A stretch of 64,000 bases of DNA from Sinonovacula constricta (Eukaryota; Mollusca; Bivalvia; Cardiida; Solecurtidae), in the NCBI GenBank assembly GCA_007844125.1, contig CM017558.1, forward strand, positions 52,325,334-52,389,333, written 5' to 3'. The notes under the pieces were generated by a model that ran no database searches, was not told the origin of the DNA, and was given only the letters and a program-made list of their open reading frames with translations. Numbering within the stretch: the first letter of the stretch is position 1; each line of letters opens with the position of its first letter. Below, piece after piece: positions 38,150 to 50,235 of the stretch. The translations under genes and the position numbers were made by a program.

Positions 38150-38224
38150 ACGGTACACAGTATTGAGTTCGAACCCAAGACCTCCTCCGTAATCAGGTGC
38201 TCTACCACCTGGCCTACATTGGCA
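38150..38224 (-). mobile_element. tRNA-like SINE module
   Basis: On the minus strand there is an A-box-like TGGTAGAGCACC and a B-box-like GGGTTCGAACTC at tRNA-like spacing. The anticodon stem has mismatches, so it is a tRNA-derived repeat rather than a working tRNA. Confidence 0.55.
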
Positions 38225-38364
38225 GAGAGCTTTTAACCTTCCTTACTTTTAGCCAGGTATCAACTGGACAGAACCACCAGAACTTAGCACGTTCCTGCTC
38301 CACATGGTGTTCTGATGAATTAATTCTGACGCCACTAAAAAAAGGCTGTAAAAATCCCATTATC

Positions 38365-38440
38365 GATGGCGGGGATCGAATCCAGGACCTCCTGCTCTTG
38401 AGGTAGGTGCTCTAGCAGCTAAGCTACATGGGCACCTACC
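38365..38440 (-). mobile_element. tRNA-like SINE module, Leu-like loop
   Basis: On the minus strand there is TAGCTGCTAGAGCACC (A box) and GGATTCGATCCCC (B box), with a CTCAAGA loop that would read CAA. The acceptor stem does not pair and the anticodon stem has a mismatch. It lies about 140 bp from the other tRNA-like module in the same orientation, so the two may belong to one composite SINE. Confidence 0.55.
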
Positions 38441-38789
38441 TCTGGGGAAAGCATTCTCACTACATCACGCACTCCTGTTGATGTAATTCAATTCCAATGC
38501 ATTGTAAACAAATCCGAATGTGAATGAGAGAGTATGTTCTTCTGGAAACGTCCGATATGTATATTAAATTGGATTGAATGTTCTTTTAAGAAAAGACTTA
38601 TATGGTAAAATTACTTGCAGAATTTTAATATATACATTAATAACTACTTTTGGCAAAAGATAACGCGTTCAATTTGACGCCAAATAACGTTGGCTGTTTT
38701 CTATTGTATCTCCCTTGAAGAATCATTTATGATTCCGTTCTATTTTTAACTCATGGTATTCCGTTATATTTTTAGAATAGTGACGTCTA

Positions 38790-39105
38790 TATTTATGTGG
38801 TATCGCCACTTAGCGTCTGAATGATGCCAATTCTTAACTTGTATATTAGTAATTTGTGACTTGAGAATTGTGACTTTGAGATTTGTAACTTGTAAATTTT
38901 AAGCGAACATAACATTTGTGACTTGAGAAATGTGATTTGAGATTTGTAATTTCCAAATTGTATACGAGAAATGTGGATTAGATACATGTAAAAACGAACG
39001 TGTTTGTGCCAACAAATAGCAAATTCCAGCATATGCAGTGTTGCAATTTGCAAATTAGAAATTGAATATATCCACTTCCATATAATATCCCGTCACCCTC
39101 ATTTT
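38790..39105 (-). repeat. Right copy of the inverted dispersed repeat
   Basis: It contains GATTTGTAACTTGTAAATT near 38880 and GTGTTGCAATTTGCAAATT near 39040, and ends CCATATAATATCCCGTCACC. These are the reverse complements of the landmarks in 37255-37620. Confidence 0.65.
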
Positions 39106-42100
39106 AATGTTTTTTTTTCAATTTTGCATTCTAAAACTTTGGCCAGTCCTTCTTCATGCAGCCTATGCATATTCGCCGGAGTAAATAGAGAATACACATC
39201 ATTTTGCCAAAAGCTACGTCACTACAAAGGAAGCTACAAGTACATGTACTGAACGTTAAAGGCATACATATAGACAAACATAAAAAAAGAATGTTGTAAC
39301 ACGCGGGCAAGCATGGTTTATGCATAAATTACAAGAAGTCTTGCTCGTTACACCGCCTTAGTTACTGTTGTTACGTACTCAAGCTACCTTTCAGCAAAAA
39401 TGCTTAATTGCAAACTATCCCTTTCAACCATTGACTGGAACAGCTATTGATTGAAAAAATAGCTCAATAATAAATTATAAGTTTTCCTTTCTTATATATG
39501 TTTATGTAAACCAGTATCTGCAAGTTTCTATTCGTATTCAACACCGTTTGTAATTAACACAATGGAGGTTGCATTTAGGATTTTCCATCACTCTATTCTG
39601 AGAACTGATCGACAATAGCTCTCTTTCAGAGGTTAGTGACCTGCGATTTCTGATTTTTAATCAGCTTGAAGAAGCGATCCATCAAGCAATCAACTACTTA
39701 AATACAGATTTTCTTTGTTTTATATATGTTTATGGGGAAGACAGAGTTAAATGTAAAAATAATACCATACTTTTAAACTGTGGTATCTAAACTGTACACA
39801 AAACACCCGTACTGGAAAGGACACCTCATCACAAGTGAAAAGTGAAAGTTACTCCAAATAATTAGATTGACACTATTCAAACTTCTCCAAATGCATATTG
39901 CTGAAATGTTGAAGTGGGCTAACATACTTTAGCGCCATATTTATTGTCTGGTCACCCGTATACAAAAAGTAGTATATAACCATCTATAAGATGTGTAGAT
40001 TAGTTAAAAGATATTTATTGTCCAACCGAATATTAAACCAAACTATACAACGTACAGCACTAGTTACTGATACACGCTGACAATAGTTATTCTATTGTTT
40101 GTTTAGCTAATGGATTGCTGACGTAGCGAGGGGCCTGAAGGTATAGAAGAATTCAGCCAATAGCTGAGTTCAAATCTGTATGTACATTATTGAAAAGGGG
40201 ATATTTGACTCGTCACTTCGTTTTAGACAAATTCAGAACATACACACGCACACCATGTAAATGAAGGCGTGTTCCTACAACAATAAAATGTTAAAAAAAT
40301 GATAGTCTATTATGTCTTTCATTTGACAAACGTCGCAGGTGAATGTATGCTGGAAGACTCCAAACATTTAATTTTTGTCCTAATCGTTACTCGAACGGTT
40401 TACTCGAACCCTAGCTGTAAAGTCAGAGAATTTTCGAAGTCGGCGAATCAAATTTTACATTATCATCATGTCACAAACAACTTTACCCAAAAATTATTGA
40501 CATGTCTTCTTTTGCTTCTTCAATAAGCACCCACTTTTGTCAACGATTGTAAATTATATTAAACAACTTTTAAAATAATTACAGATCAGCATTATTATAA
40601 CACCAGTGAGACTTTTGTATTGTAAGACATAAACTAGTAAGCGTGAATAAAAGTTTTTTCCTCCTGCAGCTGAAATCTGGTACACATGTGAACTACGATG
40701 ATAGATATTAAATATGCTATCAGTACAGGCATAGTTACATCATAACAGACAGCAAACCAAGTCAGGACATTAAATAGCCCATATACTTTGTGAAGCGATT
40801 TAGAATCTCGATAATAAAAAAATTATACTAGGCAACACAATCTTCGTACTAACTTTCCATAATGTGACATAATGGCCTTACAATGGGACTGGGTCCATTT
40901 TCATTGTATTACCATTTAAATAATAATATATGTACCGTTGTTTCGTATTTATTGCACTTTAATGATAACAATTTGTATGTTTCTAGTTACATCAGCGTTG
41001 CCTATAAACAAGCAACCCTTAACATACGATAGACATTCACTTCTCTAAAGTACATGTCATTCTTAATAATGATCTCTTAACAACTATATATATGACGGTA
41101 TGTAGACATATTGCTACAGACAGTTAGGTAGACAGTGCAGATCCTGCACAGACAGATTCCCGTGAGTATGGCTGACAAACCTGGTAATACACATTGCAAC
41201 CTCGTGATTATTTAGCGCCAAACTGGTTCAGTTTTAAATCGTGTACCTCGTATTAAAGAATCACAATAGTCAAGAATTATCCAACTGTCAATATTTATAT
41301 ACATGGATATTGTTCACGAGAACAATACTACTAATTCTTCCTTCTAATGTTATGCGAAATGACTCGTACTTGTCGATATGTTGCTAACACAAACGTTATA
41401 TAACCAGAAACAGAAATTGACGCCAGCGGAAAACAGAATAATTCGTTTGATACTTGCAGTATCGGATTATTAACATTTTCCTGTAATCGAAAACATTTTA
41501 TTCGTTTTTAAATATTTTGCGGGAAATTAAAACAAATTATTACTGCATGGAATAAATTGATGCAAGAATGTTCACTCATAAGGATAAAGTCAGATGATTT
41601 TGTCTTAAACGCATGTTAATGTAGTTTTGCCGAACTTTTGCTTTTGTCGTTATGATTGTTGTTACGATAAAGAAACTGTTTGTAATCAACGTGTCAATAT
41701 TGAAGTCAATCGATATAGCATAATTATTTTAAACGTTTTTATTCATCTAGCCTAAAAAGTGAAAACGACACAGCATACATTGTGTCTTAACAATGTTTTC
41801 TGGCAGGGAAAGACCAGTGATTAATTTTAAACATTCAAATCTGAACGTATTACGATCAGATCTAATGTTTTCTTGTTATGTATACATACGAAATATGAAA
41901 CACACATAAGTCACATACCATTTTGACTAAATATCTAAATACACAAATTTTTGTGCCTTACCTTAGTTAAATACAAACATTGTCCTTCAAGTATTCTCGA
42001 ATCATCATTGTTTTAAACAATTAAATCCACAAACCACTTTGTATACCACGATACAAGCGTCACAAGATCTTGACCACACTTACAATTTCTTCTACGCTCG

Positions 42101-42639
42101 AAAGAGTTTCAACCCCAACGATCTAATTCAATCAACTTAATCCCAAAGACTATAAAAACCGTATATGAATGTCGAGTATACAATCGGTAACAATCGGTAT
42201 TTTCCGTTTATGCATGAACATACAAGGAACGGATACGTACGAATTTGCTTCGATTACGATCGGACAAATACGCTAGATTGCCCAAAAGCTACACCTTGAA
42301 ATCTTTCACAATATATATCGGCACACAGCCTTTGTTATTCTTTCCTTACTGGGATTCCTCTCCAGGTTTGCTGCCCCGCTGTCCAACAAAAGCTGACCAG
42401 CCAAATACAGAATATAATCCACATGTTTTTAAATACCAATCTAGCTAACACGCGGATTCACTTAATCCCTTAAATTGGCGGCCTATCAACAACAACTTTC
42501 ACTACAATCCATATAATGAATACATACATAATAATCTCATAATATTATGTATACATGTATGTGCATGTCTGATTTCATAATCAACAGATATTGTCGGAGA
42601 GAGTAAAACTATACATAAAAGTTTAATTCCTCTTTACAC
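39106..42639. other. Noncoding region
   Basis: AT-rich sequence. Open frames of up to 75 codons have no recognisable domain. No RNA gene or mobile element was identified. Confidence 0.5.
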
Positions 42640-42865
42640 CTTTGTTGGTGCAATTGTTGTTTTGTTTGTTTCGGTATGTGAAGTTCGACGAGGGTTCGAG
42701 TCCCGTTAGGAGAGTGACCTTTTGTGTGGAGAGGCCTTTTAGCTGCGGTGCACCGGGGATTCTACCAAGACATGTTTCTTGAGGACTTCACCAATAACTA
42801 GCAGGACTTCGTCAATTTGACTGTAATTGACCATAATGACATAAACTGTGTCAGTGGGATGTTAC
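42640..42865 (+). mobile_element. tRNA-derived SINE, copy 1 of a shared family
   Basis: A B-box-like GGGTTCGAGTCCCG at 42692-42705 is followed by the family core: AGCTGCGGTGCACCGG, a GATTCTACC phrase and a tail near TGACCATAATGAC. The A box is not clear. The same core is present at 43985, 50628 and 56888. Confidence 0.65.
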
Positions 42866-43014
42866 ACAACCAAACCAGTTACCCATAAAGCAGCTCGGTC
42901 GGTGTTGTTGTTGCTGTTTTTCAATTAAGAACTATGTGTATTATAATACACTGCTCAGGCATTGAAACAATTTGTTATATGTATGAGACAAATGGTTGTG
43001 GATAAGTATTTTGT

Positions 43015-43265
43015 TTGCTACGTTAGATAATTACCACAAGTTATCTTCTTACAACGTTAAATAATAACCATAAGTTATCTTCTTACAACGTTAAATAATA
43101 ACCATTAGTTATCTTCTGACATTGTTTTATAATAACCCTAAGGTATCTTCTGATATTGTTTTATAATAACCCTAAGGTATCTTCTGATATCGTTTTATAA
43201 TAACCCTTATTGTCTTCTGACATCGTTTTATAATAATCCTTGGGTATCTTCTTATAAGTTGGATA
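43015..43265. repeat. 36-bp tandem repeat, about six units
   Basis: The unit is ATAATAACCCTAAGGTATCT then TCTGATATTGTTTTAT, with units at its left edge diverged. Confidence 0.85.
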
Positions 43266-43984
43266 GTAAATATTGAGTAAAGATAACCGATTATATCTCG
43301 ATCCGAATCTTCAACCTTTCATTAAAAATGATAATTAACACTAATACGTTCAGCAACTGTAGTTCTTTATTTGCTCACGGCTATTTCTAGAACTGAGTTA
43401 TCAAAAGAAGTTTTACGGACTTAAACACGTATTCATTTATCGTTCTCTAAAAGTACACGGAATATGGCATACCCATGCAAGGCGCGCCATTTCAATGCTT
43501 ACAATGAATACTTGTCTGCCCTTATCTGTTAGCAACTTTGTTTATGTTTATTTAGCTAACCTGTCGAATAAACTGTTCGATTTAATATGGAGTATTGATT
43601 TTTAAAAGCCAAATTACAGTTTGTAAATATATATTTTATATAGATTTAGTAATCTCAATGCATAGCTTTATCTGTGTTTATTTATTCTCATCCATGTATA
43701 TCAGAATGCATGGATAAAATACTTATGAATTAATTATTAGCTTATTATTAACACGCCCCTGTTTTGATGGTATGGTATTGAAAATGTTTTTACCCGGATA
43801 TTGCAACAGTTGTAAATGCAATTTACAATTTTTAATAACTGAATATTTTGCCACTAACAAAGGAATGTTCAACTGTGCACATCCTGATCACACAGCTCTC
43901 TGGCTGATCTGTATTTACACTGGTTGGTTAGGAATGATCAATGAGTGATTTGAATGTAAGTTTGTTTGTCTTGTTTTTGAAATA
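43266..43984. other. Noncoding region
   Basis: Nothing recognised. Confidence 0.5.
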
Positions 43985-44199
43985 CATTGCAGCGAACAAT
44001 TATGGTCATTATAGCAACGTTCAGCTTTTTGGTGGAGGAAGACCCCAGAAAAATGTCTGGCTAAATCCACCGGCGCACCGCAAGTCAGCTGAAAGACCTT
44101 ATCACATTAAGTCCTTCGCCCCGAACGGGACTCGAACCCACGCGGTGAGAGGCTAAGTAGTCAGAAGAGTGGCTCTACCACTACGCCGCGGGCGCCCCT
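43985..44199 (-). mobile_element. tRNA-derived SINE, copy 2, best preserved head
   Basis: On the minus strand the copy starts GGGCGCCCGCGGCGTAGTGG with an A-box-like TGGTAGAGCCACTC and a B box GGGTTCGAGTCCCG, at normal spacing for a tRNA. Then comes the family core TTGCGGTGCGCCGGTGG and a tail with GCTATAATGACCATAA and TGCAATGTATTTC. Confidence 0.75.
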
Positions 44200-45885
44200 G
44201 ATTTGAATGTTAAGGGTTATCTCTGTCTGTGGGCCTTCCGTTAACAATTATTACATATTGAACCATAATAAAACCCTGCATGGGCCGTGTTGAGTGTATT
44301 TGAGCAGCTTGTGTACGGTTGCACTGCATATCTATCTGTATTATACCGCATGACTCAACATAAGACCTTTGTGAAACACAATAATTAAAAAGAAATGGCT
44401 AAATCGATAAAGATATTTAACGCAAGAATACACATTTATTCCAAGTTCACAATCTAACACCAATCTTACTCCTGCAGTCAATAAGTCACCATGCGTTATG
44501 TAATCAGACAAATCCATTAATCACAAACTAAGAACAAACACAACCTTCGCAGCCCCCACCTCCCTTATTTTTTGCTAAAGTCCATTCCTTTTGCTGTGTT
44601 TTATTACTTATATACAATTGACAATTAACACTTTCTTCAAAAAAGATTAATGTGTACAACAACACTTTGAATTATTTTTTCCGCGAACTTCTTGTATATT
44701 TTTTATATAATTTGGGTTTTACGGCACACCTACACTTAACAGGTCATACGGCGCCGAATACAAAGTTAAATGTGAATAGAGCATAATGAGGTTAAAACCA
44801 AATTACGCAAGTAAAATATAGAAAAATATAAAAACTACCAGGTTAAAAAAATTATAATTGAAAACTGGTCAACTCTTGTATATGAATGTATCGCAATATG
44901 AAAATATTATTTAAGAATTCGCAAATTAACAGAACGTATATTCTATGACAATTTTTATTTATCAAAATGTATGCATATGAACAGTACAATTTATTATTTA
45001 TTATGTAGATGTGAACGTGAATCTGTAGAATGTGTACTATATATTTTATAGTATGAACTGTCACAAGAAACTGTATAGTGTATCATTACTGAATAAACAT
45101 AGATCTGTCTCTTAGCAATACATTAACAAGTTCTTAATATGCAGGATGTCGTGTTTTGTGATTACATGTATTTGCAATACAAACTGTTTCAATTGATTTG
45201 CCAGATATTTTGATATATATAACGTTGCCTGTAACACAACCCAAAATGCTACAATGATATGGCGATCTGAGAATAGTTTGTATGTGTCTAACAATGTTTC
45301 CTTTTACGTGATTGTGATTGGCTTATTGTATTATTCGTCGGCACCATTATAACCCATTAAGCAGATAGAATCAAATTCGTCCCTTCATCAAGAAAGATGA
45401 TACACTTGTCATTGTGTCAAACGCCGCTGTTCATTGTTTAAAAGCGATTTAATTAAATACACCTAATTGAACGTGACTATCTATGACAATGCTTTGCTCG
45501 TGAATTTGCACGATACGTGCTCAGTGTAAGTGAGAAATTACAAGAATACAAGATTAATTAACGTGAATCTGTTTGGCACGAGCTAGTGTACGTGCCGGTA
45601 ATTTCCTTGTTATATTGTAACCTTTACTTGTACATTTATATGACAAAGAATTAAGCGTCGGTGATAATGTTTATGGCATAATATTAAAATAGTTGATTTT
45701 TAATGATAACTACACACTTTCGCGACTTATATACAGCAAAGGATTGCGTGTACGTGGTGTTATATAACAATGGTGAATTTATATGACAAGCTCTTAATGT
45801 TTATGACTTTATATGACACGGTTTTAATAAATGTTAATATAGAATGTATCACACGAGCAAGTGCATGTTTAATTAAAAGACAACA
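44200..45885. other. Noncoding region with one possible repeat fragment
   Basis: A GGGTTTTACGGCACACC phrase near 44715 has the look of a dispersed mollusc-type repeat, but I have no second copy in the window to prove it. Nothing else was recognised. Confidence 0.4.
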
Positions 45886-45889
45886 GATG

Positions 45890-46262
45890 AATGATCGTGA
45901 CTTTATGACAATAACTCAGTGTTCGTATATTTATATGACAACAACTTAGTGTTCGTATTTTTAAATGACAACAGCTCTGTGTTCGTATATTTATATAACA
46001 ACAGCTCGGTGTTCGTATATTTATATGACAACAGCTTAGTGTTCGTATTTTATATGACAACAGCTCAGTATTCGTATATAACAACAGCTCAGTGTTTGTA
46101 TATTTATATGACAACAGCTCAGTGTTCGTATTTTTATATAACAACAGCTCGGTGTTTGTATATTTATATGACAACAGCTCAGTGTTCGTAAATTTATATG
46201 ACAACAGCTCAGTGTTCGTGGATTATTTTATAACAGTTCGGTGTTTGTGAATTTCTTTTACA
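45890..46262. repeat. 30-bp tandem repeat, about 12 units
   Basis: The unit is TGTTCGTATATTTATATGAC followed by AACAGCTCAG, with a few shortened units. Because 30 is a multiple of three, short frames stay open on both strands and are by-products. Confidence 0.9.
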
Positions 46263-48055
46263 AGCTCATTCATTTGTTTATTCATACGACAAGATCTTAA
46301 AGTGCAGTACGCCATATCTTAAAAATAGCTTAAAGTTCGAGAACTTATATCAGGGCATAAACTTAATGTAATCGAATTTTATAAACGATGTGGGGTCGTT
46401 TATTTAGCAGGCTAGAAACACATACCTGTTGTCATGTCACGCAAGTCCCCGCTGTAAAAGGTAAATATACCCATGTGTTTCTTTGTTCACAATAACTTGG
46501 TTCTCACAATTCGACGATGTCTATTAACGAGCTCATTGTTATGTTTGTGCACATGGACGCCTATAATAAGTAACCAATAAGCAGGTACATGTAGTATGTT
46601 TCTCCAAAACTTCAACAATGTCCAAATATGAACTTAAAGTTTACGTCACGGCACAATACGAATTGTAGAAAATGTGGACTTATATCCAACTATAAAGCAG
46701 AAATTATTGACATTGAACTTTGTCACATTGATACATGTCAATTATATTTTGTATTAGCTTTGAAGTTGACAAAGCAATAAATTTAAATTAACAACATTCC
46801 CATTTGGAACCCGCCCCTTTCTTAAGGCAAACATGTCTATCTTTGTTTTCTGTACTATAAGTAAATCCCTGTTAAAACCAAGTGTGCTGATACATCCAAC
46901 CATTGCATTACACCAGTTTTTTCTCTTCTAAGCAAGCATCGTCTTCTTTGTCCAAAGTAATTATTAGAACTTTACATTCCCATTTTCACAGTTGTTCACC
47001 AACATATGAGAGAAGTGCCGCCAATATACGAACACTTCTTTGCAATATTTGACATCCTCTAATTGTGCTCTTCCTTGTACGTCAATGTACGAATGCAAAT
47101 CTAACAAAATCATGTACTTCCCACCTTTGCTATTTTAATCCACATAGATCCAAATAAAAAGGTTCCTGTCTGTGACGTCACATTCGCGCTTTTGTGGTGA
47201 TGTGAAATAAACACTCTATTTACATGCTTTGAGTCACACATGCATTTTCATGTACACAAAATGGAGTCCTTTTGAACGAAGACTGTTTATCGGGAAGTAA
47301 GCTTTGGCGATCGCTATTGATCACTCACCCAATGGAGCCATTGGTATCACAGACTTACCTGTTTGTAGCAGCAATATTGGAAATTCTTGTGGAAACCTTC
47401 TCCCAGAAATACGGCCAAATGGACACTGCAGGTAGATAGGTATCTTCCATTGTAGATAGATCTCTTCCATTGTGCTACGGATATATACCGTCTATTTATA
47501 CACAGCACACCTCTAACACATAACCAGTGAGTTCTTGGGGTCACTAAAACCGACTTGCTCTACATGTTGAGCCATAGTATTGTTGTAATATTGTATTACT
47601 TATGTAATACATGTAGAGCAGGCAACATTGTCGATTCTTTGTTTATAGTTGTTTTTTTTTATTTCCTTGGGTAAATTTCATTCACATTGACAGTTCAACC
47701 TAATGAAGACGTGACCTGTTAACCGAGTCATTTTATCGACCCAACAAAACAGTGGCACACAAAAGAATCAATGGTTTATTGAACACTAAACAAGTTAGTG
47801 TTTTCTATAAGCTACGTTGACAAAGAGTAGAGTGTCCGATGGAGAGATGGTAAGTAAACACTACACACGTATGAGGGTTCAACCGGGTATTGGTTGTGTG
47901 TAAGCTTAATTGTTCCAACAGACTGGGTAAGCCGCGGGCAGTGCTGAAATACGGATCCATAAATAACGCAACATGAGTAGGCAATGTTATGCATGTCATG
48001 TAGATACTGGTGCCTCATTTATGGCCTATTGGTACATGTATACGGTTCAGCATAC
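46263..48055. other. Noncoding region
   Basis: Open frames here show no recognisable domain. A minus-strand frame near 47805-47999 was considered as a transposase fragment and not accepted. Confidence 0.45.
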
Positions 48056-48540
48056 GGTTATTCAAAACAGAACAGAAAAAAAATGAATTGGAATGAGAGA
48101 CAGTTGGCTGATATGATAACAGAAAGGAACAGGCGGGCATACGAACAGGATGATAGACAGGAAGGCAGACGGACTTCATACGAACGAACGACGGAAAGAC
48201 AGAGGGAATATGCTTTTAAAAATAAACTAAGGAAGATAACTTAAAATCGAAGATGATAAAGTTACTGTTTTTGTGCACTGCTCTTCTACTCTTTAAGATT
48301 CAACCAACATCATTATTTGAAGTTAGTATGTCAAAATGGTTTCGGAGATATGCTTTGAACAAAAATATGACGGGCGGAAGGGCGAAAGGAAGCACGGGCG
48401 GAAAGGCGGACGGACGAAGGGCAAAGGACAAATCGGCGAATAAAATTATTTCCTTGGGACATAATTATGATTTTATCAAAACATTTTATTTTGGCCTAAT
48501 CGCACTTTTACTAAGATATTAAAACTGCACAACGTTTCTT
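48056..48540 (+). repeat. Probable dispersed repeat with CGGACGG-rich stretch
   Basis: The phrase TTACTGTTTTTGTGCACTGC, then a TTCGGAGATATGCT phrase and a run of GGGCGGAAGGGCG / GGCGGACGGACG resemble a moderately repeated mollusc-type element. A similar layout (GGTTCTTGTGCC, then ACTGACGGACGGG) is seen at 55540-55790. Confidence 0.4.
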
Positions 48541-48990
48541 AGTTCTAGTTTACAAATAAGTTCAATATTTACAAACGAAAATGTTTTTGTTTTATTTTAT
48601 GTTGCTATATATAGTGTTGATTTAAACGTTCAACAAACAAACCCTCCCAGATCAGCTTGTATACCAAATCTCACTCTTAACATAAGATAAATGCGCGCGA
48701 ATACGCGTGGTATGTAGATATTATCTTTGTTAAATATTGTTCAATAATTTGTAGAAAAATACTTACTAGGGGTATGATTAAAATTAATCAAATGTGCAGC
48801 AGTTTCATGGAGATTGTGAACACATGGCTAGCTAATCAAACAAAGAGTCATTTATGATTAACAATTGCATTTGGCTTAATTAGCGTGGTTTCTGTGTATT
48901 TTTTCCGGTGAGCCTGATGGAATTACCCCTTTCAATTTGTTAGCTCTCCATCGACGTCAGAAAGTGTATGTCTGTTGTGATTAAGTTATT
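48541..48990. other. Noncoding region
   Basis: Nothing recognised apart from a CCAAATCTCACTC phrase near 48663, possibly part of the preceding repeat. Confidence 0.4.
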
Positions 48991-48999
48991 AATGTGCTT

Positions 49000-49860
49000 A
49001 AACAGGTAAACAGACGGGAGAGTCGTGGGCTTAGACGGACGGAGAGACAAGGATTAGACAGACGGAGAAACATGTGGTTAGACAGACGGAGAAACATGGG
49101 CTTAAACAGATGGAGAGACATGGGCTTAGACACGGAGAGACATTGGCTTAAACAGATGGAGAAACATGGACTTAGACAGATGGAGAAACATCGGCTTAGA
49201 CAGACGAAGAAACATGGGTTTAGAATGAAGGAGAGGCATGGGCTTAGACTCACAGAGAGACATGGGCTTAGACACACGGAAAACATCTGCTTAGACTCAC
49301 GGGGAGACATGGGCTTAGACATACAGAGAGACATGGGCTTAGGCACACGGAAAAACATCTGCTCAGACTCACGGGGAGACATGGGCTTAGACACACGGAG
49401 AGACATGGGCTTAGACACACGGAGAGACATGGGCTTAGACTCACAGAGAGACATGGGCTTAGACACACAGAGAGACATGGGCTTAGACACACGGAGAGAC
49501 ATGGGCTTAGACTCACAGAGAGACATGGTCTTAGACTCACAGAGAGACATGGGCTTAGACTCACAGAGAGGCATGGGCTTAGACACACGGAAAAATATCT
49601 GCTTAGACTCACGGAGAGACATAGGCATAGACACACAGAGAGACATGGGCTTAGACATACAATAACATACAGACATAGGCTAAGACACGCGGAGAGACGT
49701 GACATTGGGCAGACTGGGAAACACTGGCTTAGACACACGGAGAGCCATGGGTTTAGACAGATGGAGAGACATGGGCTTTGACACACAGAGAGACATGGGC
49801 TTAGACACATGGAAAGACAGGGGCTTAGAAACACGGAAGGGCACGTGCTAAGACACAAAC
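49000..49860. repeat. 24-bp minisatellite, about 36 units
   Basis: The unit is AGACACACGGAGAGACATGG plus GCTT. The left third is more diverged. Since 24 bp is eight codons, frames stay open on both strands (eight-residue periods such as DTRRDMGL); these are by-products. Confidence 0.92.
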
Positions 49861-49904
49861 GATATGGCTTAAAATGGATGGAAGAACAAACACAGAGTTC
49901 GACC

Positions 49905-50235
49905 TACCGGCAAATACACACATGTAAACGATTATAACAATTTACAGGCGAACAGACATAGGGCTTGAAAGTCCTTCAGACAGTTATATGTAAACAGCAT
50001 AATAATGAACGGGCGAACAGACATGGTGCTGGAACTTCCATCAGACAGATTTATTTAAACAGCATAACAATGCACGAAAAACAGACATAGGGCTGGACCG
50101 TCCTTCAGACTGATATATAAAAACAGCATAATAATGGACGGGCCAACAGCATAGGGCTGGACCTTCCTTCAGACAGATATACGTATGTAAACAGCATAAC
50201 AATGCACGGACGAACAGACAAAGGGCGGGGACATC
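49905..50235. repeat. Tandem repeat of about 64 bp, four to five units
   Basis: The unit contains GAACAGACATAGGGCTGGA, CCTTCAGACAGATAT and AAACAGCATAATAATG phrases in a fixed order. ACAGACATAGGGCT resembles the AGACATGGGCTT of the 24-bp unit just to the left, so the two may be related. Confidence 0.8.

Noticed and set aside
38150..38440. Functional tRNA genes
   Set aside because: A and B boxes are present but the stems have mismatches and the acceptor of the second module does not pair; they look like SINE modules.
47805..48018. A minus-strand frame containing FMDPYFSTARGL as a piggyBac-like fragment
   Set aside because: The similarity to a transposase motif is short and nothing around it supports a DDE domain.
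48981..49858. Frames of about 200-230 codons on both strands with eight-residue repeats
   Set aside because: They are by-products of the 24-bp array, open in several frames, with no domain.
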